Shown: one piece after another, positions 21,923-34,958 of the stretch | How positions within the stretch are numbered: position 1 is the stretch's first letter | Layout of the letters: every line of letters begins with the position of its first letter | Source of the DNA: Allomyces macrogynus ATCC 38327 | Taxonomy: Eukaryota; Blastocladiomycota; Blastocladiomycetes; Blastocladiales; Blastocladiaceae | Direction: 5' to 3' | NCBI GenBank assembly: GCA_000151295.1 | Contig: GG745342.1 | Coordinates: 820,837 to 884,836 of the forward strand | Length of the DNA: 64,000 nucleotides | Position numbers and translations under genes: made by a program | The notes under the pieces: generated by a model | What the model was told of the DNA's origin: nothing | Database searches by the model: none | What the model saw: only the letters and a program-made list of their open reading frames with translations

Positions 21923-24405
21923 CCACTTGAGATCACTGTGATGCGGGATAAATGGCTTGATGACCGTTTCGTTTGCGATTGCACGGAGAGAGAACGCCTG
22001 GATTTGCGATCAAGGCAGCTCATGACGCTGTCATTGCGGACTGCGGGTGTACGAGCGACGGCATGAGCACAGCTGAGCACAGCGCAGCACAGTTCCAAGG
22101 AACAAGCAAGGATTCTTTGAAGATCGCCTCGACTTTCTCATGGCGACTGCCGCCGGTGGGATGGTATACATATCTCAGTAAATTCGACCTCCAACGGCCA
22201 ATTTCTGTTGTCCCTGCCGCGACAACGTTCTCAAAACGCGTCAGTTTACTTGCGGTTGCTGTGACGATCCGTGGGGACAGCGCTGTCGCGACCTTCAATC
22301 ACGAATACGCAGGTAGCGAGGCAAGAAGATCCTTCAAGATGTTATGCAAATAGGGAAGTCGCCTCCTCGACAGAAATGAATGTCGATGATTTCTGGCCTC
22401 TCTTCTCGTCCCCAAGTTGCTGCGACCATCAAACAGAGTAGATTCCTGGCACATGCCTCTCGCGCGATATATCATACCTATTTCGGCGTTTGCGTTCCGT
22501 ACTCGCTCGCGAATAGCGCGCCGTACTCGCAACAAGCACACGGCCCACAGCTCTCGCTCGTGGCGGATGTTGGCGCTGACGCGCATTCAGTCCACGCACC
22601 TCCGTGCATCTGGTTCTTGCTCGTGTCTCCGGTACCCTTCAGGCTCCCGACTGCCGCTCCGACACTTCCCGCGACTCAAGTCTGCACCGCATCGTGCCCA
22701 GCAGTTGGCGAAGGGCATCAAGCGGGTTCAAGCGCGCATCACGCATATTTGACGCATATTTGACTCATTCTCTTCGGGAACCCTTTGCTGCCCTTCGCCT
22801 GTTTCATCTTTCTCGCTTTCCTGTCTTGCATGCATTTTTTTCCCCAGAAATCAAACTAACGACTCACTCTCGGAATATGGCCAATGGCACCAAACCCGAG
22901 CGACGCAACCTGGCGCATTCTTCTTCACTCGGGCAGGCCTTGGCCCAGGTTCATAATCGCGTCGGATCGTGCCCAAAACTTCAGTCCCATTCGCTACGAC
23001 GGCACGACCGCCTTGGGGCCGCTACAGGGTTGCGCTGCTCGGGCAAGCCATGGAATGTACGAGAACGGCGCTTGAAGAGAGGGAAGGGAGGGAGCGAGAG
23101 CGAGGAAATAGTCCAGGATTGAACAAATTTTCAACATGGGTGACACGATGGATATCAGAACGTTTGGCAACTTGTGGCAACGACCCGTTGCCCTCGAACC
23201 ATGCCGCTGCAACAAACAGTCGGTGTGCGCCGCCCGATTCGAAACACGTCCGAAAAGAACCCTGCAGGGAACCACCTTGCACGCACTGTGCCAACCGCCG
23301 CCAGCCCCGCTCGAACCATCGACATTTTCACACCGAACCCCCGGCCGTGTGACCTGATCACCGAGGTTCCCTGCTTGTTCTTCCTGCATCAAACCTTGCC
23401 GCGGCGTTGCCGATTGACCAACCGGGTGTCGAGGAGCGCGAGGACGCGACCGACGCCACGTTCTGGGTCCTGGGTCCACGCAAGGTGAAGGGCTCGCACG
23501 CCGAGGCCCCAGGGAAACGGCAAACAAGGACCTGGTCATGGCCATCCGCGACGCGACGGACGCGCACTTGGCGGCGTTGAGCACTGTCGAAGCACGAGCG
23601 TGTTGTATGGCCTGGCGGTTGCGACACAACTCTAGCTTGGTCCTGCACCATGCTGCAACTTGGCGCCCATGGGCGCGAGTAGGGAATATCTGGTGCGACA
23701 CCATTCCTCCATACCGGACGATTCCTTTCACGTCGACTGCGCGATGCTCTATCCTCCCTGACCACCGGATCTCGCCCACCTCTCCCCACCTCCTCCACCA
23801 CTGCGATCTTTCCAGCGACGACCCGCTCGCGAGCACCCCGCAGTGTGTGCACACCCTTTGCGACCGTGGTTCGCCGGTGCGTTTGCGCTGCATAACGCCG
23901 ACGCTCGAACTTGCCTGAAACTGCAAGCCGTGCAGTGCAAAAAGTGGGTCAACCGCAGCGGGCCGAGCGTGTTGATGGAGACAGGCGTTGTGTACGCGCT
24001 CCGAGTGGATCGCATCCACGAACCATCATTCATGGGCCGTCGTCATGGCCCATGGCGCGATGCACGCCACCATGGCATTGATGGCACGCGTCGCTGCGAT
24101 TGTTTTCTCCGGACTAACCGACACGGTGCTGTGTGTGGTTGTTTTTTTGGATGTGTAGGGCGGCCAGGCGTGATTACCTTGCTCTCGTCCTCGCTCTTTC
24201 TCTCTCGTCGCGTCTCATCGCTCATCCACCTCGATCCGCCGGAGTGCGCCCAGCCTCGGCTTCCGTGCGACATAGACGCAAGACGCACCTGTTCTCGACG
24301 AGGAGCTGTCCATAGACGCGAGCGATCGACCCGATTTTTCGCCGCGCGTGCGCTCGTGCACCCGATTCTACACGCCGTCCCTGTCCCTCGTCGTGATTTT
24401 TGGCC
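21923..24405. other. Gene-poor 2.5 kb between membrane protein and giant protein
   Basis: No gene I can support. A minus-strand ORF of 341 codons (22994-24019) and plus-strand fragments around 23400-23590 (WVLGPRKVKGSH, DLVMAIRDATDAHLAAL) look faintly coding but shift frame, so they may be decay products. The last ~250 nt are pyrimidine-rich and form the upstream flank of the gene at 24406. Confidence 0.4.
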
Positions 24406-27400
24406 ATGGTCGGGATCATTGAAGTCGTCAAGGCGTGGTACCGGCCAACGACAAGCCGAAGGCCGCTGTTCGACCCTGGAAGTCCCGGCGACGACGCGCC
24501 GTCGCCGGCACCTGACGCCGCAGCAGTACCCGCCAAGCCCGCGGCACCCGCACCCGCACGCGACCCGGACGCAACTGACGCGACACCCGAGACCGAGCAA
24601 GATGCCGCTGCCGCGAAAAAGGCCGTGATGCTGCCGCCGCGATACTACTGCAACGGCCGTTTGACCAAGCGGCAGTTCATTTGCCTGCACGTCGTGCTCG
24701 CCATGTTCGTCTTGACGATCATTCTCGTGCCCCTCATGTACTTTGTCGTGGTGCCCGCGATCATTCGCGCCAAGGTCAAGTCGATGCCGTTGTCGTCGAT
24801 GAACATTTCAGCGTTTGAGATCAAGGAGTTTGATTCGGACGGGTTCAAGTTTCAGTTTGCGGCGTCGTTGCCCGAGCAGTACGTTGCATTGTTCTTGAAG
24901 AACACGTTGATTTGTCCTATGAGTGTCACGGGCTAAACCATCATGCGCCTAGATTTCCAATTGCTGTCTGGTCCAAGGTCACGCCACGCCAGGTGCAGGT
25001 GCAGACCGACCCGAAGAAGTGGAACGACGACTCGCAGATCATGGCCATGTATATGCCGCCACTGGAGGTACGCACGCGTTACTGATTCGACGACATTGTG
25101 ATTTTGCATTATTCTGACTTGTTCGCGGCCACGCATCCTTGCCCACCCCATAGTTCAATCTCAAGTCGCCGCAGGTCGCGTTCGACGGCAGCTTCCGCGT
25201 GCCGCACGTTGACAACATGAAGAAGCTCGTGACCGAGTTTTCGTCGGAAGAGGGGCTCTCGGCGCGCGCGTTCCACACGCGCATGCGCGTCGATATCGCC
25301 GTGTTCGGCATCACGTTCTACAAGTCGTTTGAGGTGGAAAAGGACCTCGAAGTGCCGAACGTCAAGGCCAACCTGCTCCAGTTGTGGTCGGTGATCCCAG
25401 ACTGGGTCAAGAGCCGTACGTTGGACCTTTGAATCGCTCTTTCCGTTCCGTTCGCGCATCGCACTCACCTGGGCGACCCAATAGCCGAGGAGCGCCATCG
25501 CACCACGAAATTGACCGAGGCGCAGTCGCTCGGGTCCGTGTCGTACACGTTCCTGCCGCAGTTCCCGCCCGTCGTTTTGAAGTCGATTGCCGTCAACAAC
25601 ACGGACAAGGGACCCGTCGTCACGGCCGAAATGTCCATTACCAACCCGACCGTCGCGACCATGACGCTGCCGCCGACCATGTTTGATTTCAACCTCGAGG
25701 GCGAGATTTTGGCGCGGCTCAAGATCGAGGGCGTCTCGCTCAAACGCGGTCAGAGCGATATGACGCTGCGTGCGGTCATGGTATGTGCGATTTTCGCATC
25801 ACATTGAGACGCACACGATAACTCACCTTATTTTCGCTTGCTCGAAAACAACAGGAAATCGACCCGCAGGCCAAATCACGCGCACCGCGTGCGCTGTCGC
25901 GCATGGCCGCCAAGATTCTCGGCGGCGGCGTGATTTCGGTCGAGGGTTCCGACGAAAAGATTGACGCCAACGCGCCGATTCTCGCGGCGATCCAAGGTCC
26001 CGTCGTGATTGACGGCGCGTCGTTTGCCGAAAAGGTGACGCCGCCCTTGGTCCTGCGGCTGCCGATCCAGGAAATGTGCAATTACCTCGGCGTTGCCAAG
26101 GTCAAGGACCTGTTCACGCCGAACGGCGTGCAGATGCTGCTCAAGCGGTCGCAGTTTAACCTGACCGTCACGTCGACCGAAATGATCATGCCATTTGAGA
26201 TCTCGATGCCGTCGTTCCTGCCGCTGCCCACGCAAAACCTCGAAATTCCGTTCTCGTTCTCGGTCACGGCGGCACGCGGCGGGCAGAGTATCATGGGGAT
26301 CGGCGTGCACGACGTGAGCCTGTTCCTCGAGCGCAATCGACTCGGGTTGCGGTCCAAGGTCGTGATCACGCCAACCAACACGGACGGCGCGGCCAAGGCG
26401 CTCAAGGAGTTTACCGACGCCGTGCTGTTTGATGTCAAGGCCTCGACCATCGACGTCAAGGACATATCTCTCACCATCAACAACAGCACGCTGCCGTGGT
26501 CCAAGGCGCTGCTCGATGGGCTCGTCGTCACGGTACCGGTGCCGGGCATCGACATTGCGCCCGTCTTTGACGCCTTCACCAACCGCGGCACCATGCTGCC
26601 GGTGCGGCTGCGGTCGCTGCTGCTGCACCAGCTCGACGCAGCGCCCGGGTTCCACACCAAGTCGTCGTTTGACGTGATATTCCCGGACCCGGATGCGGCG
26701 CCCGACGCACCGTTTGCGATCCCAAAGATCAACATGGACATTGGTTTCGCGTCGCTCGGCGTGGCCATTGACGACGCCGATATGGCCGGGATCAAGCTGC
26801 CTTCCGGCGCGAAAATGCTCGCGGGCAAGGCGGACGACGTGGTCGCCGACGCGACACTCGCGGCGGGCAAGGACGCAGTTGCGGCACTGACGCCGAAACT
26901 GCAGGGAATCGCCGACGCGTTCCTCAACGGCCAGACGCTCCCGTCCAAGGTCGTGCTTGGATCGGTCAGGTTTGGGCCGTCGGAGCAGGCCGCGTTCAAG
27001 ACGTTCAGTCTCGTGCGCATCCCCGTGACGCTCGCCAAGGTCCAGCCAATCATCATGAATCTCGGCAAGACGCTCATTGACGAGGTCACGTCTAAGAAGA
27101 CGCCGCTCGTCAAGGTCAAGAGCGTCGACGTGGCCGTCGATGTGACGACGCAGATAAAGGCCGCCATGGCGTTCACGAACCCGTGGCCGCTCGATGTGGC
27201 CATTGGCAAGACGTCGCTGTCGATTGGGCTCGACGGCAACATGTTTGCCGCCGTAATGGTGGGCGCGATTGCCATCAAGCCCGACGGCAACCAGCTCGAC
27301 ATGAGCGTTTCGGTCCAGTTCAACAACAACGACGCGGCACAGGACCCGCTCAAGGAAGCTCTCGAGCAGGCGTGGAAAATGGTCTTGTTTGGGTCTGAGT

Positions 27401-30400
27401 TCACGTCGACGCGCGCGCTGTCGATTCGCGACCTGATCATTGATTCGCCCGCGGGCAACTTGCAAGGCCGCATCGATCAATTTAGCATGCTCAAGGTCGG
27501 CCTTCCACTCAACCAGCTCGTTGGGCTCATGCCCACAGTCATGCCGCTCGTCGATCTGTCAGCAGTGCTGCCAACGTCGATTACGGGGCTCCTCGAACAG
27601 GCCAAGCCGACGTTCCTCGGCGCCGATCTGGCGACCAAGGAGGGACAGACGCTGCAGCTGACGCCGTCGGTCGGCCTCAACAACCCGCTGGCCGTGTCCA
27701 TGTCGCTCAAGTGGGCGTCGGTCGATATCCTGCTGCAGGGCGCGTACTTCTGCACGGCCCAAATCGGCAACTTGACGCTCGTCCCAGGCAAGAACAACCT
27801 CGAGCCGGTCCTTACGCTCAAGTTTGCCGGGTCCAACCCCGAAGCTGCGACCGCTGTCGCGCAAATAGCCATGGACTTGATGGCTGAATGGCGCATCAAG
27901 ACGCCGATCGATGTGACGAACGCGCAGGTTGGGTCGGCCGCCGACAAGGCCGTGACGCTGTTCCGCAAGGCGCAGCTGACGCTGCCGCTCGCCGGATTCG
28001 ACCTGCAGCCATACGTCAAACCCATTCTCGACGATATCTTGGCTAGCATCCCGACGCTCGACTCGATTCTGTCGGGCACGTCCTCGCTGAACCCGAAATT
28101 CTCGTCGCTGTCGCTCAAGACGCAGCCGGGCGCGTCGCTTGAGGCCGGTGTGGCCATGGACCTGACCAACCCGCTGCCGTTTTCGGCGTCGATTGGGTAC
28201 TTGGCGCTCGAAGCGTCACTCGACGGCGTGCCGCTCGGCCACATCACGGTCGCACCCTTCAATATTGGTCGCGGACGCACGACGCTCAAGACGACCGTCT
28301 GGATCAACACGAGGAGCGGCGCGGGGCCCAAGGTCAACGACTTTGTGCAGGCGTTCCTGTCGGGAGCCGAGCTCAAGTTCCGCGTCGGTGTGAGCGCGCC
28401 GGTCCTGGGCGCCTCGGACAAGGACGTGATCACGGCGTTCAGCAAGGTCAATGCCGAGGTCTCGCTCAACCAGATTTTGCGCGGCACGCACAAGCCAATT
28501 GATCTCGTCTCTGAGGTCACGTCACGCATCAATGGCGCGCTCGATAGCATGTTTGCCGGCGGCCAGGGTGGGAACGGGACTGCAGCCATTTCGATCCCGC
28601 TGCTTCCAGGTATGGCCATGGTCGTGGACGGGATTGGCATCACGGCGCAGCCGGGTAAGCAAATGCGGGTCGACGCGACGCTCAAGCTTGCGGCTGAGTT
28701 TAATATCGACATTCAGATCGGGTACTTGGCCATGGGCACGTTCCTCAACAACGTCCCGCTCATTTCGGCGACACTGCCCGACGGGTTCAAGATCAAGCAG
28801 AACGCCGACATCAAGCAGGCCGTGTGGCTCGCGTTCAACGACAGCGAAGACATCCAGAACCAGGCCGCCGAGCTCGTGAAGCACCTGTTTGACGACAATG
28901 TGCCGGGTACCGTTGCCGTAGGCGAGATTGTTGTCGGCAACTCGCGGGGCGATACGATCGACGTGCTCTCAGCGCTGCGTGTCGAGCTGCCCATCGGCCC
29001 GATCATGAAACCCGTCATGGCCAAGGTGCGGCCCATGATTGACGAGGTGACCAAGGTCATTGGCAGCAAGGATCTCGTCGCCGTCAAGGACAAGGCGCTG
29101 ACCATTTCGCTCACCAAGTCGATCTACTTTGCCGTCCGCGACATTTCGGTCGCCACAGCGCCGCACAAGACGCTGGCCATTGGCATCAAGACCGACGTGC
29201 ATACGCCACTGCCGCTGTCCATCAACGTGCCATACATTGCCGCGGGCGTCACGCTCAACTCGCGGTCGATGGGCCATTTTGCCCTCAATAACCTGGTTCT
29301 CGTCAATGGCCAAGCGTCGGGGCTCGAGCTCGCAGCCATGCTCACCCTCGACGGCTCGTTGGATGCGGCCAACGACATTTCCAACGTGATCCAGGCCGTT
29401 ATGCGCGGCGACTCGCTCAAGGGCACGTCCATTGGCCTGCAGTCCCCCGTCTTTGGCGTGTCGGCGTCCGATGGGATCCGCACGTTTGCCAAGGTCCAAG
29501 TCGGCATCGATGCCAGCCTGCTCGACGGCATTGTCAGCAACGTTCGCGGTATGGTGGGCGATATTGTGTCGCGCATGTCCGGTGTCCTCGACTCGGTCCT
29601 GGACGGCCAAGGCGGCGGCAACGCGACGGCGATCACGGTCCCGCTGCTTCCGGGCATTTCGGCCGTGATTGGGGGCGTGGCCATCTCGGCGCAGCCGGCC
29701 AAGCAAATGAAGGTGGAGGCGTCGTTCACGCTCGCCATCGAGTTCAATCTCGACGTGCAGATTGGGTACTTGGCCATGAGCACGTTCCTCAACAATGTGC
29801 CGTTTGTCGCTGCGACGCTGCCTGACGGGATCAAGATCAAGTCGAACGTGGACTCCAAGCAGGCCGTGGCGCTCGTCTTCAACGACGCCGACGATATTCA
29901 GAACCAGGTCGCTGAGCTCGCCAAGCACCTGTTTGACGACAACGTTCCCGGCACCGTGGCCGTGGGCCAGATCGCGGTGGGCGCATCCCGCGACGACACG
30001 ATCGACCTTCTGTCCAAGGTTCGCGTCGAGGTGCCGCTCTACACGCTCGTCAAGCCCATCATGGGCAAGATCGGTCCCATGATTGGTGAGGCCATGAAGC
30101 AGCTCGGCAGCAAGGACCTGCTCGCGATCAAGGACAATGTGATTACGATTTCGCTCACCAAGTCGATTGCCGTCGTTGTGCGCGACATTTCGGCCTCTAC
30201 GGCTCCCAACAAGGCGCTCGCGGTCGGCATCAAGACAGACATCAAGACGCCGTTCCCGCTCACCATCAACGTCCCGTACGTTGCTGCTGGCGTTACGCTC
30301 TACGGCCGCTCCTTGGCCACGTTTGCCGTTTCGAATATTGCGCTCAGCAACGGCCAGGCCTCGGGTCTTGCTCTCACGGCAACAATGACCCTCGATGGGT

Positions 30401-33400
30401 CGTCGGAAGTCGCCAACGACGTGGCCAAGCTCGTAGATGCGGTGCTGCAGGGCATTTCGATCAAAGGCACGCAGGTCGGTATCCAGTCGGCTGTTTTCGG
30501 TGTCTCCTCGTCCGACACGATCAACACGTTTGGCAAGGCACGGTTTGAGCTCGATGCTGGGCTCTTTGACTTGCTCATTGGCAATCTGCGTGGCGCGGTG
30601 CTCGGCATGGCCGGCAAGATTGAGCTCAAGATCACCAACAATGGCGACAAGGGCATGACGATTGCGCTCTCCGACAAGATCAGGGTCGACTTGGCGTCGC
30701 TCAACATCGCCAGCAAGCCGCGCGGGCTGCTCATTGACGTTGACGCGGCACTGACACTGCCCTTCTCCATCAACTTGAACCTCAACTATGTCGGGGCGAC
30801 GATGTACCTGAATGGTGCGCCGATCGTGTCGCTGGAAACGTCGGTCGTGCTCAACGGCTCGTCGCTCAAGAAGATGCAGATCTCGCTCGGATTCCCATCG
30901 GATATTGATGCGGGGGCCACGCAAATCGCCAATCTCGTCAACGCCGTTCTAGCCCTGCAGAAGCCGTTGCCGGGCGACTTTGCCGTGTCGCAGGCCACGA
31001 TCGGCATGTCTCCGTCGGACAAGATGGACGTGTTCCGAGCGGTCACCGTCAAGCTGCCCGTACAGACGGTGCTGGGCCCCGTCATGGACCTGTTGCCCAA
31101 AACGATTGACCCGGTCGATATGGCTGAGAAGCTCGGCGTACAGCTCGGTGCCATGGACGTCAAGGCCCTGCCCGACCTCAAGATGGCCGTGGGCACGCAA
31201 GTCGCGTTCAACAACCCCTTCCCGGTGTCCGTGTCCATGGGGTACGCGACCGTGTCGATTGGCGCCGATGCTACCGAGTTTGTCGCAGTCGCTGTCAACA
31301 AGTTGCAACTCTCGGCCAATGGAAAGAACAAACTCGTCGTGGATTTGCAGCTCACCTTTTCCAACTCGGTCGATGCGCAAGAAAAGCTCGCGCAGCTCGT
31401 GCGGGACCCCAAGTCGATCACCATTTCGCACATTGCGTTTGGGAACGCGCCCGACGACGTCATTGGCATCATGAGCAAGACCAACGTCAATGTGCCGCTC
31501 GGCATGTTTACAAACGGCAAGACGCTCGACTTTGCGCTCAAGCAGCTCGGGCTCAAGCGCGAGGACCTGGCCATTGACGCTCTGATCAAGCGCGGCGCCC
31601 TCCAGACCATGGACATTGACATTGGCGCGGCCATCTCGGTCAAGGGTCAAATCAGTCTTGCACTGCCCGTGGCCATTAACGTGGACATGCCCGTCGCGGG
31701 TCTTGTCGCTTACATTGAGGGCGCCGCGCTGACAGGCGTGAATGTGCGCCACGTGCTTGTGCAGAGCCGCGACAACAAGGTGACCGTTTCGTTTGATGCC
31801 AAGCTCGACATGGCGGCCACGGAGCCGGCCCAGGTCAAGGTTGCTGACCTCGTGAACCGTTTCCTGAGCGACAACAAGAACCTGACGCTCACGGCCGGGG
31901 TCGGGACCGTCGTGTTTGGCGCCAGCACGCAGCCCATGGACGTGATTCTCACAGCGGCGCGCGTGCGCTACGACGTGGACGTGACGCAGGCCGTAGCCTA
32001 CTTCCGCGGCATGTTGCCCGATAAGCTCGACATTGTGGACATTGCCAAGTCGCTCGGCGTGCAAGTCGGCCGCATTGGAGCCAAGGCGCAACCAGGCGCA
32101 AAAATGATCGTCGACACGGCCGTATCGCTCAACAACTCGCTGCCGTTCAATGTCACGCTGGGCTATGCGGCCCTGACCATGGCCGTCGGCCAGTCTGACC
32201 TCGTCACGATTGATGTTGGCCAAGTCGCGCTGCGCAAGCTTGGTCAGAACACGCTCTCGCTCAACCTGGCCGCATCGTTTGTCAATTCGGACGACGCACA
32301 GCGCGAGCTGGCTGCGTTCATTCAAAAGCCCACGTCGATTGGTGTCACGGGCGTGCGGTTTGGCGCCAGTCCTGACGAGTCTATCCGGCTGTTGAGCAAG
32401 GCGCGCATCAATGTGCCGACGAGCCTCGTGATCAACAAGAAGGTCTTTGGCTACCTTCTCGACCAAGTTGGCTTGAAGGAGTCGGACCTGACCATTGACG
32501 CGCTCGCTAAGCGGCTCGACATTGGCCAGCTCGACGTGCACGTGGCCAAGGAAATGACCGTCAAATTGCAGGCCGCCATTGCTCTCCCCGTCAACCTCGA
32601 CGTTAGCATCCCGTACGCAGGCGTCGTAGCGTACCTCGGCGACGCGACGCTTGCTCGTGTCGTTGTGCAGGACGTGGGCCTGACGTCGCGCGATGGGAAA
32701 ATTCAAGTCGCGTGTAAGGTCACGATGCAGCTTGACCAATCGGACCACACGCAGGTCGCAGTGGGCGACCTCGTGAACAAGGTCGTGGCCAATGCCAACG
32801 TGACGGTCGTGGCTGCCGTGGACGGAGTCCAGTTTGGCGTTTCGGCGCAGGACGCGGTTCTCACGGCGAGCAAGGTGCACGTCGGCGTAGACGCAACCGT
32901 GCTGTACGACAAGGCGAAGGGCATTGTCATGGACTATGTCAACCACGTCCTGGATTGGCTCGTGATTGAGCGTGTCGACGTTTTTGTTCTGGACGGAGCG
33001 CGCATGGGCGCCAAGGCCGCAGTCGACTTGTCCAAGCTGCCATTCATCAACCGCGTGTCGCTCAAGCTCGAGTGGGCGTCCATTGACGTATTTGTCAACA
33101 ACTTCTACACCGTGACGCCGCACGTCACGTCGCTCACGCTCGACAAGGGCAAGCTGCAGGCATCGGCCGAAATGGTCTTCTCCAAGGACCCCAAGACCAT
33201 GCAGGAGCTCGGTGCCGTGTGCTCGCAGATTGGGCCCATGCTCTTCAACCTCAAGGTGGCCGACCGCCCACTCCAAGTCGGCGTCCGGGGCGTGCATTTT
33301 GGGTCCGACAAGGACAATCTCGTCGAGATCCTCGCCAAGGTCAACGTCAACGTGGACGCGGCGCCGTACATTCCCAAGATTCAAGGATGGTACGACAAGA

Positions 33401-34464
33401 ATCTGCCATTTGGCTGGGATAAGCTCGAGGCGACGCTCGTCAAGGAAGGGATTGCCGTCAAGGTCCGCATCACGAACCACCTGCCGATCCCGCTCTTTAT
33501 GTCGGTGCCCGCGGTGCTCGGCCAAGTATTTTACGAGAACATGGGCCACGTCCTCGTCAACGCGTGGGTAACCAACGTCGACGTACATCCAGGCATGGTC
33601 TCGTTCGATATGCTCATCGATCCCGTCTTCCCGGACGTGATGGAGGGCTTGAACGACGCTGTCCCGCGTCTGCTCTCATTCAAGAACTTTGCCGAAAAGG
33701 CGCGCATCGGCGGCTTTGTCATCTACACGGTTCCCGACGCGCATGCGGCCAAGCCCGAGCAGACGTTTGACGTGTTTGCAGGCACGCGTATGGCCGTGCC
33801 CGAGCTCAAGTTCTGGTCGCCGCTCACGATCCGACCGATTCTCATCAACCCCTTCACGGAAGGGCTCGGCATCAACCTCGAGGTTGGTTGGACCAACAAC
33901 GGCCCGCTGCAAATCAACATTGGCAACGTTGATTTTGGACTCGTCAACAGGGAGCGCAATTCGCAGATTGGCCATGTTATGGTCAACAACTTTGTGCTCA
34001 AGCCCAACACCATGGACGGCGGCAAGAACTTGGCGCTCGCCAAGGCGCGGCTCACGCTCAACATTCTCGACATTCCGGGTCTGCTCATCGATTTGGTCGC
34101 ACACATTGAGCGGTTTGGGTATCACAGTGACATTCGCTGGGACCCGAAGGTCGAGCTCGCGTGGCTCAACCGCATCGTGGAACGGCTGCCGGCGCCGATT
34201 CTCGCGCGCATTTGGGAAGTGCTGTTTGGCATCATTCGCAACAGTTCCATCAAGCTGTTCAAGACTGAGGGCCATGACCTGGCGCTGCAGTCGGCCAACC
34301 ACACGACGGCGCTTTCACGCCGCTGGCTTGGCAAGCGCGCGGCCGACCAGTTGCAGGCCAAGATGGAGATTTCCAAGTGGGGCGAGCTGGACCCGATCAT
34401 CTCGCCCGAGCTATCCAAGTTTGTCATTATTGACTGGAGCGCGCTCAAAGTTGAGGAAGAGTAG
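24406..34464 (+). CDS. Giant membrane-anchored tandem DUF3712/LEA-like protein
   Basis: Five exons, with introns at 24879-24952, 25068-25153, 25416-25484 and 25781-25854; the last exon is 8.6 kb. The product is 3,251 residues. Residues 1-80 are a Pro/Ala-rich cytosolic tail. One membrane span lies at ~91-118 (FICLHVVLAMFVLTIILVPL) and ends in VVPAII, typical of fungal DUF3712 proteins. The rest is an extracytosolic array of LEA2/DUF3712-like beta-sandwich units. The recurring core is a hydrophobic-polar strand, a N-P-x-P loop (NPLPFSASIGYLALEASLDG, NPFPVSVSMGYATVSIGA, NSLPFNVTLGYAALTMAVG), then a VxFGASxxD-type turn. The yeast relative with this architecture is the vacuolar membrane protein Tag1, but this one is several times longer. 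Lipid binding or tethering is only a guess. Splice joins were chosen by frame: GTACGT at 24879 gives SLPEQFPIAVWSKV. Confidence 0.85.
28390..30500 (+). repeat. Tandem internal duplication inside the giant gene (~1,045 bp units)
   Basis: Two consecutive units plus the start of a third. Anchor positions are VLGASD at 28402, VFGVSASD at 29449 and VFGVSSSD at 30493, spaced 1,047 and 1,044 nt. Shared text inside the units includes IPLLPG/VPLLPG, IQIGYLAMGTFLNNVP versus VQIGYLAMSTFLNNVP, and AKHLFDDNVPGTVAVGQI. Identity is high enough at DNA level to suggest a recent duplication compared with other repeats in the same protein. Confidence 0.85.
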
Positions 34465-34958
34465 TCATTATTGTTCTCTCTTCGCCATTAGTTTTCTTTT
34501 TGTCAGTGTCTGTAATCGCGTTTTGCGATATTCTGTTTTGACATCTTTGTCTGTGTCCTTTTGTCCACCTATTCTTCCAGCGATTCCCCTCTGCCCCCAA
34601 CATGTTCTCTCTGTGGATCAAACGCTCTTCTGCAAAGTGAATCTCGACCGAAACTTGCTTGATAGATCCGGCCTGAGACGTGACGATTCCAATGAGAGCG
34701 GCGGAGAAAGTGGAGAAGGACTCTACATGTCATTCATTGATGCGGGTGGTCAAACAACGCTGAGGATTTCGGGGGATTCCTCATCTTTGCCATCGTTGAC
34801 CAACGGCACGCAAAGAATGGACCCTGCCTTACGCGTCTGTCACCGTCGTTCAAAAAAGCTCATGTGCATTCCAATTTCTTCGTGTTCTACCTACAATCAT
34901 GCGTGCGACCAAGCTCTCGCACAATTATCAAAGCGCACAAATCTCAAATTCCAACCGT
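34465..34958. other. Intergenic between convergent genes
   Basis: 3' flanks of the giant gene and of the secreted-protein gene. AT-richer than the coding regions; no gene seen. Confidence 0.5.

Noticed and set aside
22994..24019. 341-codon minus-strand ORF
   Set aside because: No domain, signal or codon pattern like the real genes; composition looks random.
25876..33588. Several long minus-strand ORFs (463-879 codons)
   Set aside because: All lie opposite the giant DUF3712-like exon and mirror its repeats; shadow ORFs.
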